Source: Butyrivibrio sp. AE3004 (GTDB lineage Bacteria; Bacillota; Clostridia; Lachnospirales; Lachnospiraceae). From it: a stretch of 64,000 nt of DNA. Shown here in pieces: positions 7,290-16,074 of the stretch; within the stretch, counting starts at the first letter, position 1; each line of letters opens with the position of its first letter. Location: the NCBI RefSeq assembly GCF_000703165.1, contig NZ_JNLQ01000002.1, forward strand, positions 2,542,001 to 2,606,000, read 5' to 3'. Below the pieces are notes generated by a model. The model had not been told where the DNA came from. It searched no databases and saw only the letters and a program-made list of their open reading frames with translations. The position numbers and the translations under genes were made by a program.

Positions 7290-8342
7290 TTACTGCTCGA
7301 CTGTTTCATAAAATACATTAAGGAACATCTCATACTTTGCATCTTCGTCAGGATAGAATTCCTCAAACTCATCCCCAAGTCTGGTTTCACCCTTAAGCAA
7401 ATACAGGCTGTCTTTTCCGAAATCGTATCCGGAAACCGTCGATGCTATGTAAGATAACTGATCCACAGATACATCTGTTACCATCTGCTTACTGATTGCC
7501 TTATAAATATCTACCGCAAGTGTAGGTTCCGATTCTGTCCTTTCAATTACCTGCGAAATAAATGATTCGAGGTACTGCTTCTGTCTGGCAAGTCTCTTAT
7601 CCGCAGAACCTATCTGTGTCATATCTCTTCCTCGAAGATATGCAAATGCCGCATCTCCTTCAAGATGGGTTGTCTCTCCCACATGGAATTCATATTCGCC
7701 ACTCTTAAAATCAGCAGTCGGAGTAACGTCAACGCCGCCAACCGCATCATTTATTGTTGTAATAGCACTCATGTTTATAGCCGCATACCCATGTATGGGA
7801 AGCTGATAAAAAAGATTGCTGACAGCCCTCTTTTGCAACTCGCAGGATTCCTCCATGCCATCTCCAAAGCCGTGCTGAACCGCAATCTGCGCAGTTATTG
7901 TGTTTATAAAGTTGCCGTATTTATCGTACAGTTCAACATCAGTCATTGTATTTCTGTTAATGGCAATGACCTTCGTTGTCTTATCATGAGGATTGAAAAC
8001 AACTAGAAAAAGCGCATCCGCCTGCCCGCCGTTAATCTCACCATAAACAGGTGTGACCTCTTCATCAAGCTTATCTATTCCCATGACGAGAAATGTCATT
8101 ATATCCTCGTTGTAATCGTATATCTTTCCGTTATGTTTAATCCAGTCATCCTGCCACTGCATCGCGGTTTCTTCCTGCGTAAGCACTTCTGTACTTGTTG
8201 CCACAGGCGCACTTACGGCATTTTTCGCAAAAAGGCCGGACTTACCAACCACCCTTGTAACCTCGAAGGCTCCAAGGCCGATTAGAATAACTGTGACAAT
8301 TATGCACCATATTAGCAGGATTTTATTTACGCGATTCTTCAT
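7290..8342 (-). CDS. LytR-CpsA-Psr (LCP) family protein
   Basis: A 350-residue membrane-anchored protein: a single N-terminal helix (LLIWCIIVTVILIGLGAF) and an extracellular LCP domain from about residue 83. Recognisable blocks are FLVMGIDKLDE, ADALFLVVF, VIAINRNTM, INDAVGGVDV, LEGDAAFAYLRGRD and DKRLARQ. LCP proteins transfer lipid-linked glycopolymers to peptidoglycan. Here the usual PRDT reads NRNT and the RSDT block reads GQADA, so one acidic position is Asn, while the YxRxR and RxxRQ arginines are kept. It follows the DUF5011-like gene by three bases and precedes the sortase-like gene by 47. It probably attaches the EPS/capsule to the wall; the altered Asp makes activity less certain. 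Confidence 0.87.
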   Translation of the reverse strand: MKNRVNKILLIWCIIVTVILIGLGAFEVTRVVGKSGLFAKNAVSAPVATSTEVLTQEETAMQWQDDWIKHNGKIYDYNEDIMTFLVMGIDKLDEEVTPVYGEINGGQADALFLVVFNPHDKTTKVIAINRNTMTDVELYDKYGNFINTITAQIAVQHGFGDGMEESCELQKRAVSNLFYQLPIHGYAAINMSAITTINDAVGGVDVTPTADFKSGEYEFHVGETTHLEGDAAFAYLRGRDMTQIGSADKRLARQKQYLESFISQVIERTESEPTLAVDIYKAISKQMVTDVSVDQLSYIASTVSGYDFGKDSLYLLKGETRLGDEFEEFYPDEDAKYEMFLNVFYETVEQ

Positions 8343-8345
8343 ACT

Positions 8346-8903
8346 TTAATTTCCTGTCTGTGCGCTCTCCTGTGTATTTCCGGCTTCTCCGGAGTCGCCG
8401 CCCTCGGCGTTATCTGTACTTTCTTCGCTCTCACCATCTGAGAATATGCTGTTCTGCGTAAAGCCCTCTGTATTAAATCCCTGCTGTTCAAAGCCATCGG
8501 TAACAGTATTTTCAGGATATGAATCAAGGCTGTCTGTGCTTGCAGTAATACCGTTCTGAATGCCATCAAGACTGTTTACATCAGCATTAAAAACTCTTGA
8601 CTGCTTGGTAACATTACCGGAATGGTCGCTGACTGCATAATAAACAACGGCTGTATTCTGTTCTTTATTGAGTATGGTCTTTTCCACAACAATACGGTCT
8701 GTAATATCTCCGTCAACCGCATCATAAGCCATAACGCCGTTTAACAGATCCTCTTCCTTGGTATTTGCATCATATACCATATCAAGGGCAGCAAATCTCA
8801 TCTCCGGTTCTGTCTTGTCAGACATGTTATAAAACCAGACAATGAAAACAGCCATCACTATACTTCCGATTGTGAAAAAGAAAGCTAAAATATTACTTTT
8901 CAC
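8346..8903 (-). CDS. Membrane-anchored protein with DUF5011/Ig-like domain
   Basis: A 185-residue protein with an N-terminal membrane helix (ILAFFFTIGSIVMAVFIVWF), then a domain at about residues 33-105 with YDAVDGDITDRIVV and YYAVSDHSGNVTKQSR. These are the signature of the DUF5011 bacterial Ig-like fold found in surface proteins. The last 70 residues are acidic, Ser/Gly/Glu-rich and probably disordered. It is ten bases downstream of the tyrosine kinase gene and three bases upstream of the LCP gene, hence co-expressed. It may be an extracellular partner of the polymerisation or attachment machinery; no enzymatic motif is seen. Confidence 0.72.
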   Translation of the reverse strand: MKSNILAFFFTIGSIVMAVFIVWFYNMSDKTEPEMRFAALDMVYDANTKEEDLLNGVMAYDAVDGDITDRIVVEKTILNKEQNTAVVYYAVSDHSGNVTKQSRVFNADVNSLDGIQNGITASTDSLDSYPENTVTDGFEQQGFNTEGFTQNSIFSDGESEESTDNAEGGDSGEAGNTQESAQTGN

Positions 8904-8913
8904 TTAGAACTCC

Positions 8914-9777
8914 TCAGTCCTTTCTTACAACTCCGTCTATATAATCTAGTTCATCAAGATCACCTCTTGTACTTGCAGGTCTTGATGCAGGTTTATCATT
9001 TCCTTTTTGAGCCTGCGCAGCCCTCTTGGGATTTCCACCCGTCATGCTGCCTTCTCCGCCACCATCATCTTTCCCGTAATATCTTCCGTAATACTTTCCG
9101 TAATATTTCCCATAATATTTGCCATAGTGTCCGTATACTCCGCCGGTCATATCAACCTTGTTCAGCACGGCACCTATAATCTTGGCTCCGGCCTTATCAA
9201 GCTGGTTTTTAACCCTCTGCGCAAATCTGTAACTTATGGCATTGTCTTCAATTACCATTACGGTTCCGTCGCACTGCTTGGCTATAACCGCAGCATCGAT
9301 AACGCTTCCGAGAGGCGGCGTATCGATTATGATATAGTCAAAAACATTTTTCATGTTGTCCAGTATCTTACTGAAAATCTGTCCGCCCAAAAGTTCACTT
9401 GGGTTTGGCGGGATAGGCCCCGAAAAAATAACATAAAGGTTGGGCGTATCGGTCTCGCAGATTACGTTGGACAGCTTCTCACGTCCTACAAGACAATGGG
9501 TAAGTCCAAGCCTTACAGAGCCGGTCTTATATCTTCCGACCATTACCGACTTTCTCATATCCGCATCCACAAGCACAGTCTTTTTCCCCGCCTCCGCAAA
9601 GGCACGCGCAAGTGCCATGGAAACGCTTGATTTTCCTTCGCCCGGGGTGCAGCTTGTGATGGATATTGCTCTGACATCCTGTCCGCTGAACTCGACGTTA
9701 CTTCGAAGCGTTTTATATGCCTCTTTTATCTGATAATTATTTTCCGATTCACTAAAATGAAGTGTGGTCTGTTGCAT
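8914..9777 (-). CDS. CpsD/CapB-type bacterial tyrosine kinase
   Basis: A 287-residue cytoplasmic BY-kinase. It has Walker A (TPGEGKSSVSMALA, about residues 44-57), Walker A' (TVLVDADMRKS) and Walker B (YIIIDTPP). The C-terminal third carries a Tyr cluster of repeated YYGK units (about residues 215-236), the autophosphorylation tail, followed by a Gly/Ser/Lys-rich extension and a final LDYIDG Tyr. The family works with a Wzz/YveK membrane activator, encoded directly upstream, and a PHP phosphatase, encoded two genes upstream, to control polymer length and export. All are in one operon. No symbol is assigned because naming varies (cpsD, capB, ywqD). Confidence 0.93.
   Translation of the reverse strand: MQQTTLHFSESENNYQIKEAYKTLRSNVEFSGQDVRAISITSCTPGEGKSSVSMALARAFAEAGKKTVLVDADMRKSVMVGRYKTGSVRLGLTHCLVGREKLSNVICETDTPNLYVIFSGPIPPNPSELLGGQIFSKILDNMKNVFDYIIIDTPPLGSVIDAAVIAKQCDGTVMVIEDNAISYRFAQRVKNQLDKAGAKIIGAVLNKVDMTGGVYGHYGKYYGKYYGKYYGRYYGKDDGGGEGSMTGGNPKRAAQAQKGNDKPASRPASTRGDLDELDYIDGVVRKD
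9071..9136 (-). repeat. 12-bp coding tandem repeat of the kinase Tyr tail
   Basis: Four to five units encoding (Y/H)YGK or YYGR, nearly identical at DNA level. The copy number sets the number of autophosphorylation sites. Confidence 0.75.
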
Positions 9778-9814
9778 AGGCTGTTACCCCTCATCCGCCT
9801 GCTTTTTATTGTTT

Positions 9815-10534
9815 TTACTTGGATTTATTTCTCTTCTTTTTATTTTTGGTCTGTTCGTCCGTTATTGAAGGTATCATTGCAAGAGTACTGAGTCCAAGAT
9901 ATGCCTCAACATCATCACTGGACTTTATGGTATCATCCATCAGATAGTTAAGAATGATGACTGCAGATACAACGACAACTGCTGCAACTCCGCCGATCAT
10001 TGTCCATCTCTTTGCGCTGGGACTGTATTTTTCTGTCGGCATATTTGCAAGCTCTGCCACGTTTATCGCATCAATATCCATAACATTCTGAATGTGCTTT
10101 GATGCAACTTCGCGGACGCAGTTTGCCTCCTTCATCGCCATCATGGGATCGGAGTCTCTGACCGTAATCGCAACGATACGTGTATCATCAGGGGTGCTGA
10201 TTGAAACGTGCTCATTAAATTCATCGTAATCAACGTCGAGCCTTAGTATCTGAATAACCTCTTCCAGCACATAGCGGCTCTTAATAAGCTGAGCGTAATC
10301 CTGCGTCAGCTGAGTTGATATCTGCACGTCAGAATATGTTACAGTCGCACCCTCTTCTTTATTCAATATATAAATCTTGGTAGTTGAGGAATATAAAGGA
10401 GTCAGTACAAATTTACTGATAAAAAGACACAGAAGAGCAAAGAACACTCCCGAGCTTAAAATAAGCCATGCTCTCCCCAATAAAACTGCGAATAATTCGC
10501 CGAGATTAATTTCAATAACATCATCTTTTCCCAT
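9815..10534 (-). CDS. Wzz/YveK-type chain-length determinant, kinase activator
   Basis: A 239-residue membrane protein with a Wzz domain at the N-terminus (IEINLGELFAVLLGRAW), a first helix at about residues 20-45, an extracellular domain of about 130 residues including YSSTTKIYIL and VAITVRDSDP, and a second helix at about 178-198 (IGGVAAVVVVSAVIIL). A pro-rich block PTEKYSPSAKRW just before the second helix fits the Wzz consensus. The C-terminal cytoplasmic tail is short and Lys-rich. In Firmicutes this subunit is separate from its cytoplasmic kinase, encoded next. It controls polysaccharide length and activates the kinase. Start ATG preceded by GAGGGG. Confidence 0.9.
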   Translation of the reverse strand: MGKDDVIEINLGELFAVLLGRAWLILSSGVFFALLCLFISKFVLTPLYSSTTKIYILNKEEGATVTYSDVQISTQLTQDYAQLIKSRYVLEEVIQILRLDVDYDEFNEHVSISTPDDTRIVAITVRDSDPMMAMKEANCVREVASKHIQNVMDIDAINVAELANMPTEKYSPSAKRWTMIGGVAAVVVVSAVIILNYLMDDTIKSSDDVEAYLGLSTLAMIPSITDEQTKNKKKRNKSK

Positions 10535-10608
10535 ACGCCCCTCAATCGCCGCTTTTTTAGTCGTTCATGAATCGCGGCACGTTCATTTTTGATCAGTAAA
10601 GAATAATG

Positions 10609-11337
10609 TCAGCGGATAATTTCATTCCGCAAAACCTTCATAGCATTGTCGTGGAAAATCTCAAGCGCATATTCCTCTCCGAACTTCCCCTCCACAAAAT
10701 CTCGGCAATCGAGAAGATGCGGTGCCCGGGATCCGTTATCATGCGCATCGGTTGCTACAAAGTGCACCATGTGGCGCTTAAGTAATTCTCTGGTAAAATG
10801 CCTTATTCCAAGGCCGTATTTTCCCATGACACTGTTCGCATTCACCTGTATGTAAATGCCCATATCCAAAAGCTCATCCACGTACTTCACATGCTTAGCC
10901 ATATCTGCATAACGCTCAACATGCGCAAGGATTGGTGTGTATCCCGCAGACTGCACAGTATATAAGGCATTATGTATGGTCTTATACATATCGGTAGGAT
11001 GAAACTCAATAAGCACATATCCTGAATCCGCCAGTGTTGAAGCCCTTCCGCTCTCAAGCTCCCTGACAGTTGAATCGCTGTAGTATATCTCATTTCCGGG
11101 AAAAAGCTGGACCTTCAATCCCTTCTCATGTGCCCTGTCCATAAGCTCTGCCGTGTAGTCAATCAGATGCTGATGACTCACATTGTGATGCATCGGCTTA
11201 TGATGCGGCGTAAGTATCATGCCCTTCGTGCCCTCAGACAGCGCTGTCTGCAGCATCTTAAGGCTGGTCTCAATATTCGGAGATCCGTCATCTACACCCG
11301 GCAATATATGGCAATGAATATCAATTGATGGAACCAC
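10609..11337 (-). CDS. CpsB/CapC-type PHP tyrosine-protein phosphatase
   Basis: A 242-residue manganese-dependent phosphatase of the PHP superfamily. Metal ligands are visible in DIHCHILPGVDDG (residues 6-18), TPHHKP, LIEFHP, ILAHVERY and VATDAHDNG. It removes phosphate from the CpsD-type kinase and so closes the regulatory cycle for EPS synthesis. The start is GTG at 11335-11337 with GGGGAG eight bases upstream. It is the first gene of the EPS operon, with a good promoter 40-70 bases upstream. Length matches the family (about 240-255). Confidence 0.92.
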   Translation of the reverse strand: MVPSIDIHCHILPGVDDGSPNIETSLKMLQTALSEGTKGMILTPHHKPMHHNVSHQHLIDYTAELMDRAHEKGLKVQLFPGNEIYYSDSTVRELESGRASTLADSGYVLIEFHPTDMYKTIHNALYTVQSAGYTPILAHVERYADMAKHVKYVDELLDMGIYIQVNANSVMGKYGLGIRHFTRELLKRHMVHFVATDAHDNGSRAPHLLDCRDFVEGKFGEEYALEIFHDNAMKVLRNEIIR

Positions 11338-11378
11338 GTAAAGAACTCCCCACTACAACTTGTACTTATACACAATAT

Positions 11379-11407
11379 ATTTTACAACATATGGATTTCC
11401 TTAGCAA
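11379..11407 (-). promoter_or_regulatory. Sigma-A-type promoter of the EPS operon
   Basis: Minus-strand TTGCTA and TAAAAT separated by 17 bases, about 40 bases upstream of the phosphatase GTG. Confidence 0.65.
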
Positions 11408-11455
11408 TAGTCACAAAAAAGATACTTTTTTCGAAAAAAATCTCACTATTGAGCA

Positions 11456-11490
11456 CAAAAAGCCGATGTAACCTTACGATCACATCGGCT
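11456..11490 (-). terminator. Terminator after clpB-DUF4250
   Basis: AGCCGATGT/ACATCGGCT nine-base stem with twelve-base loop, followed by TTTTTG on the minus strand. It separates the clpB unit from the EPS promoter. Confidence 0.85.
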
Positions 11491-11611
11491 TATAATGAAG
11501 CATTAAAGCAGCTACAGTAGTTCCTTTTATGGAGCACATCCTTAGGAACGCAGGATGATTGAACACATTTTCATTTTTGAGTTCAGGAAGTCAAAACCAA
11601 CAAATAAAGCT

Positions 11612-11794
11612 TTATATAAACTTATTCTGCTCCTTATTATATGCATATCCTATGCCTTCAAGTTTCTTTACAATCTCATCAAATTCCTGACTGCCAATAT
11701 CCAGCCCATCCTTTAATTCATCGAGATTTTTGTAATTATCTCTAAGCTGTGTATTTATATAACTAAGAAGCATCACAGGGTTCTTTGGTATCAT
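11612..11794 (-). CDS. DUF4250 small protein
   Basis: A 60-residue soluble protein matching the DUF4250 pattern: start MIPKNPVMLLSYINTQLRD, then LDELKDGLDI and LEGIGYAYNKEQNKF. The predicted helices suggest a small winged-helix-like fold, but the function of the family is not known. Start ATG with AAGGA upstream. It begins 25 bases after the clpB stop and is followed by a terminator, so it is probably transcribed with clpB. Confidence 0.8.
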   Translation of the reverse strand: MIPKNPVMLLSYINTQLRDNYKNLDELKDGLDIGSQEFDEIVKKLEGIGYAYNKEQNKFI

Positions 11795-11819
11795 TTTCGC
11801 ATTTCCTTTTCCTTTATTT

Positions 11820-14408
11820 TTATCCCCTCACAGCATGTGCTGTAAGCTTATCTCCATCCACATCAATCTCTATTGTATCATGTGGCATGACCTTATCTTC
11901 AAGAATAAGCTTTGCGGAAAGTGTCTCAACATGCTTCTGGACAAATCTCTTAACAGGTCTTGCACCATAGTTAGCATCATAAGCATTGTCAGCAACAAAC
12001 TGCTCAGCAGCGGGTGTAAGGCGAATACTTATCTCTCTGTCCGCAAGTCTTCTGTTCAGATCATCAACTATCAGCTTAACTATTCCGCCAATATTGTCCC
12101 TTGTAAGAGGTTTAAAAAGTATCATCTCGTCAAGTCTGTTCAGGAACTCGGGCCTGAAATGCGCATGAAGCTCATTCATTGTCATATCCTCAGCTTCCTT
12201 GCTGATACTTCCGTCTGCCTGAATTCCGTCAAGCAGGAACGGTGCTCCGATATTGGAAGTCATTATGAGAATAGTATTCTTAAAATCAACAGTTCTTCCC
12301 TGAGAATCCGTTACACGGCCGTCATCAAGTATCTGAAGAAGAACATTGAAAACATCGGGATGTGCTTTTTCCACTTCATCAAAAAGAACAACCGCATAAG
12401 GTTTTCTGCGGACTGCCTCCGTCAGCTGACCACCCTCTTCATACCCTACATATCCGGGCGGTGCTCCGATAAGTCTGGATACACTGTACTTCTCCATGTA
12501 TTCACTCATATCGATTCTGACGATATTATTCTCATCATCAAAAAGTGCTGCCGCAAGGCTCTTCGCAAGTTCTGTTTTGCCGACACCTGTAGGGCCGAGG
12601 AACATAAAAGATCCGATAGGTTTGCCGGGGTCCTTGATTCCGGCTTTTGATCTCATGATAGCTTCAGAAACCTTTGTGACCGCTTCATCCTGTCCGATAA
12701 CTCTCTTATGAAGTTCATCCTCAAGGTGCAGTGTTTTATTTCTCTCGCTCTCTGTAAGCTTGGCAACAGGTATTCCGGTCCATCTTGATATGATTCTGGC
12801 AATCTCTTCATCGGAAACTCTCTCATGGACAAGTGACAAATCCTTTGATCCGACCTTTTGTTCCTCTTCCTCAAGCTGTTTCTTCATCTCGGGAATTCTT
12901 CCGTATTGCAGTTCGCTCGCCTTTTCAAAATCACCGTTTCTCTGTGCTATGGCAAGCTCATTATTGGCATCCTCTATCTGCTCACGAATGACTGCCAGTC
13001 TGTCCACAGCCTCTTTCTCATTTGTCCACTGTGCCTTCTGATTATCAAAATCAGATTTAAGCTCAGCAAGTTCCTTTTGCAGATTTGCAAGTCTTTCTCT
13101 GCTTAGTGAGTCATCTTCTTTCTTAAGTGCTGTTTCCTCAATCTGCATCTGCATAATTTTTCTGTTAAGCTCATCAAGTTCTGCAGGCATCGAATCCATT
13201 TCTGTCTTAATAAGAGCACATGCCTCATCCACAAGGTCAATTGCCTTGTCGGGAAGGAATCTGTCTGAAATATATCTGTTACTGAGGGTCGCTGCACTGA
13301 CCAGCGCCGAGTCCATAATCTTGACACCGTGATAAACCTCGTAGCGTTCCTTCAAGCCTCTGAGGATGCTTATCGTATCCTCAACCGTAGGCTCAGATAC
13401 CATTACCGGCTGGAAACGTCTCTCAAGAGCCGCATCCTTCTCAATATATTGTCTGTACTCATTAAGAGTTGTTGCACCTATGCAATGAAGCTCACCTCTA
13501 GCAAGCATGGGTTTTAACATATTTCCGGCATCAAGTGCGCCGTCAGTTTTACCTGCTCCCACAATTGTATGAAGCTCATCTATGAAAAGAATGATCTCGC
13601 CGTCAGATTCCTTGACATCCTGAAGCACGGCTTTAAGTCTTTCTTCAAACTCGCCTCTGTACTTTGCTCCTGCAACAAGAGCTCCCATATCGAGTGAGAA
13701 AATCTTTTTATCAATAAGTCCCTGCGGAACATCCCCTTCAGCAATTCTCTGAGCCAAAGCTTCTACAACTGCAGTTTTACCAACGCCGGGTTCACCGATA
13801 AGCACAGGATTGTTCTTTGTCTTTCTCGAAAGAATCCTTATAACGTTTCTGATCTCCGCATCTCTTCCGATCACAGGCTCAAGCTTTTGTGCTTTTGCCT
13901 TTGCCACAAGCTCTGTTCCGTATTTTTCCAGTGTGTCGTAGGTTGCCTCGGGGTTATCGGATGTAACCTTCTGATTTCCCCTGACCTCTGAAAGGGCCTG
14001 CAAAAATCTGTTCCTGTCTATGCCAAAGGCCTGGAAAATATTTATGATCTCTCGATTTGGATAATGAAGCATAGCAAGTAAAATATGCTCAACAGACACA
14101 TATTCGTCGCCCATTGCCTTCATCTCATCCTCACTCTTTAGAAGCACCTTATTAAGGTCGGCTCCCACATAGGGTTTTCCACCCTGAACCTTAGTCCTCT
14201 TTTTCAGAGCTTCATCAACTCTATTTAAGAAAACATCATTGTCTATTCCCATCTTCTCAATGAGCTTAGGAACAATGCTATCCTCTATGGTCAGCAGACT
14301 GTATAGCAGATGTTCCTGTTCAATCTCCTGATTGCCGTAATCAAGTGCGACTTTCTCCATGTTCTGGATAGCTTCAATTGATTTTTGTGTAAATCTATCT
14401 ATCTTCAT
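11820..14408 (-). CDS. clpB: ATP-dependent disaggregase ClpB
   Basis: An 862-residue Hsp100 chaperone that pulls polypeptides out of aggregates together with DnaK. The N-terminal Clp repeat domain (residues 1-150) is followed by AAA-1 with GEPGVGKTA and LFIDELHT, the long coiled-coil middle domain that distinguishes ClpB from ClpA/C (about 400-530, Glu/Lys-rich), and AAA-2 with [13 protein letters not shown] and [10 protein letters not shown]. The C-terminus lacks a ClpP-binding loop as expected. The ATG at 14406-14408 has AGGTG upstream; a GTG nine bases earlier is less likely. Regulation by HrcA is indicated by a CIRCE element over the promoter. DUF4250 follows in the same unit. Confidence 0.97.
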   Translation of the reverse strand: MKIDRFTQKSIEAIQNMEKVALDYGNQEIEQEHLLYSLLTIEDSIVPKLIEKMGIDNDVFLNRVDEALKKRTKVQGGKPYVGADLNKVLLKSEDEMKAMGDEYVSVEHILLAMLHYPNREIINIFQAFGIDRNRFLQALSEVRGNQKVTSDNPEATYDTLEKYGTELVAKAKAQKLEPVIGRDAEIRNVIRILSRKTKNNPVLIGEPGVGKTAVVEALAQRIAEGDVPQGLIDKKIFSLDMGALVAGAKYRGEFEERLKAVLQDVKESDGEIILFIDELHTIVGAGKTDGALDAGNMLKPMLARGELHCIGATTLNEYRQYIEKDAALERRFQPVMVSEPTVEDTISILRGLKERYEVYHGVKIMDSALVSAATLSNRYISDRFLPDKAIDLVDEACALIKTEMDSMPAELDELNRKIMQMQIEETALKKEDDSLSRERLANLQKELAELKSDFDNQKAQWTNEKEAVDRLAVIREQIEDANNELAIAQRNGDFEKASELQYGRIPEMKKQLEEEEQKVGSKDLSLVHERVSDEEIARIISRWTGIPVAKLTESERNKTLHLEDELHKRVIGQDEAVTKVSEAIMRSKAGIKDPGKPIGSFMFLGPTGVGKTELAKSLAAALFDDENNIVRIDMSEYMEKYSVSRLIGAPPGYVGYEEGGQLTEAVRRKPYAVVLFDEVEKAHPDVFNVLLQILDDGRVTDSQGRTVDFKNTILIMTSNIGAPFLLDGIQADGSISKEAEDMTMNELHAHFRPEFLNRLDEMILFKPLTRDNIGGIVKLIVDDLNRRLADREISIRLTPAAEQFVADNAYDANYGARPVKRFVQKHVETLSAKLILEDKVMPHDTIEIDVDGDKLTAHAVRG

Positions 14409-14487
14409 AACTATCACCTCACTCGCCGGTTAGTAGTCTTATTCTTACTGATATATTGTCATTCGTATTACATGCTGTTCTACAACT

Positions 14488-14516
14488 GTTATAACACGAT
14501 TATTAGCACTCGTCAA
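14488..14516 (-). promoter_or_regulatory. clpB promoter
   Basis: Minus-strand TTGACG, 17 bases, TATAAC. The -35 lies within the CIRCE repeat, so HrcA binding would block RNA polymerase. Confidence 0.8.
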
Positions 14517-14529
14517 TAGAGAGTGCTAA
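14503..14529. promoter_or_regulatory. CIRCE operator (HrcA-binding site)
   Basis: A perfect TTAGCACTC, nine-base spacer, GAGTGCTAA inverted repeat, the consensus HrcA operator, overlapping the clpB promoter about 100 bases upstream of the start codon. Confidence 0.97.
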
Positions 14530-14547
14530 TAATTTTGGGCCGGCAAC

Positions 14548-14584
14548 AAAAATCCCGACTCTTTATTCCATCTAAAGAGCCGGG
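14548..14584 (-). terminator. Terminator after the HdeD-like gene
   Basis: CCCGGCTCTTTA arm with its complement (one G-T pair), followed by five T on the minus strand, 14 bases past the stop of the gene at 14598. It insulates the clpB promoter. Confidence 0.85.
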
Positions 14585-14597
14585 GCTTCATGCATTA

Positions 14598-15254
14598 TTA
14601 GTCGATATCTTTACTTTCAACATCAATTATTTCATTTTTATCTACTTTACCGGCTGCCGGTCTGTCTTCCCACTCTACTTCCCTGGCATCACCGTCTACA
14701 ATCTCTTTTCTGGCTTCCTTATCAACCTTGTGGATTCTTGATACTATCCACAGATTTGAAACACCGTTATAAGCAAGAGCTGCTCCTATTATCTGCACAA
14801 CGTATTGCATTGATGCCACAGGATTAAGCAGCAGATATGCGCCAACGCCAACTGTTATAAACGCAAGTATAAGAGCTACCCACCAGTTCTTATAGCTGCT
14901 TTTTCCAAGACTTAATGTCTCCCCAAGATTCATCAGGCCACTAAACAGCATGATAACTCCTGCAATAACAGGAATAATTGATTCAAAAAATGTCGGATTA
15001 AGCAAAATCCAGGCACCAACAACCGCTATCACCAGCCCGAATCCCAACGAGCTGTTTCTTGTTATAACATTCTGATTTTTTGACACGATGCTGGTTATAA
15101 CAGAAATCACGCCTGCAGAAAGCACCATGATTCCAATCGCTTTGGTCAGTATATTAAGCGTAGTTCCCGGAAGAAAAATAAGAACCGCTCCAACAAGTAT
15201 AAGAATTATTGCATCCAAGAAAAAATTCCTTTTTAGCTTTACGAAAAATCCCAT
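14598..15254 (-). CDS. HdeD/DUF308-family membrane protein
   Basis: About 218 residues with six hydrophobic helices in three hairpins (for example ILILVGAVLIFLPG and VIAVVGAWILLNP), the duplicated DUF308 layout, and a soluble acidic tail of about 50 residues (KVDKNEIIDVESKDID). HdeD proteins are linked to acid stress in enterobacteria; the role here is unknown. I chose the second ATG (15252-15254), which has GGGG at a suitable distance; the first ATG nine bases upstream has none. Downstream of engB on the same strand, 117 bases away. Confidence 0.8.
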   Translation of the reverse strand: MGFFVKLKRNFFLDAIILILVGAVLIFLPGTTLNILTKAIGIMVLSAGVISVITSIVSKNQNVITRNSSLGFGLVIAVVGAWILLNPTFFESIIPVIAGVIMLFSGLMNLGETLSLGKSSYKNWWVALILAFITVGVGAYLLLNPVASMQYVVQIIGAALAYNGVSNLWIVSRIHKVDKEARKEIVDGDAREVEWEDRPAAGKVDKNEIIDVESKDID

Positions 15255-15371
15255 ATTTCTCATCCCCAGTCTATCAGCAATTATTATAGTCTACGTTTCG
15301 CTTTTGCCATAAATCTCAGATTTATGAACGCATTTACGTTTTTAAATTCAAGAGTCCATAAATTATTCTGT

Positions 15372-15983
15372 TTATTGTTCTTCTTCCTGTGGCCTGCACT
15401 CCTCGAGAAGCTTATCCATCACTTCGTATATTTCTTCTCTTCCCGCCTTGCTCTGAGCAGAAAAAGGAAGCAGGATCCCATCCTCCGGCATTCCAAGGGT
15501 TTCTTTTATCATATTCAGATGTTTTTCTATCTGACTGTTTTTAATCTTATCCGACTTTGTGGCTATGATAATAGGTTCAGCTCCTGATGCAACTATCCAG
15601 TCATACATCATTTTGTCATTTGCAGAAGGCTCGTGACGGATATCTATCAGAAGAAATACCTGTTTTAACATCACAGACTTATTCAGATAATTCTCGATCA
15701 TCTTGCCCCACTGTTTCTTAACCGAATCAGGAACTTTCGCGAAACCGTATCCAGGCAGATCCACAAGGTAAAACTCATTGTTTATGTTGTAATAATTTAT
15801 GGTCTGAGTTTTTCCGGGTTCCTGGCTCACACGGGCGTAATGCTTACGATTCATAAGTCCGTTGATCAGAGAAGACTTTCCTACATTACTCTTTCCGGCA
15901 AACGCAAACTCAGGCTTATCGTTCTGAGGGAGTTTACTTGTTATGCCGATTACTGTTTCTAAGTTTACTTTCTTTATTACCAT
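15372..15983 (-). CDS. engB: Ribosome biogenesis GTP-binding protein EngB (YsxC/YihA)
   Basis: A 203-residue TRAFAC GTPase needed for late assembly of the large ribosomal subunit. G1 GKSNVGKSS (about 30-38), G3 DLPGYG (about 74-79) and G4 TKSD (about 142-145) are intact. Start ATG with GAGG upstream. It follows clpX, as in many Firmicutes where tig, clpX, lon and engB are neighbours; here lon is absent from the slot. Confidence 0.96.
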   Translation of the reverse strand: MVIKKVNLETVIGITSKLPQNDKPEFAFAGKSNVGKSSLINGLMNRKHYARVSQEPGKTQTINYYNINNEFYLVDLPGYGFAKVPDSVKKQWGKMIENYLNKSVMLKQVFLLIDIRHEPSANDKMMYDWIVASGAEPIIIATKSDKIKNSQIEKHLNMIKETLGMPEDGILLPFSAQSKAGREEIYEVMDKLLEECRPQEEEQ

Positions 15984-16004
15984 ATAATCCTCACTAATAA
16001 TAGT

Positions 16005-16035
16005 ACAGGCAGGGATGCATTACATCTCTGCCTGT
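16005..16035 (-). other. Intergenic hairpin between clpX and engB
   Basis: A thirteen-base stem (ACAGGCAGAGATG on the minus strand, one mismatch) with a five-base loop and no T-run. It may mark RNA processing or partial termination in the clpX-engB transcript. Confidence 0.5.
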
Positions 16036-16074
16036 AGTTTAAGCAGGTTCATCCCCACTTCAAAATCATTCTTT

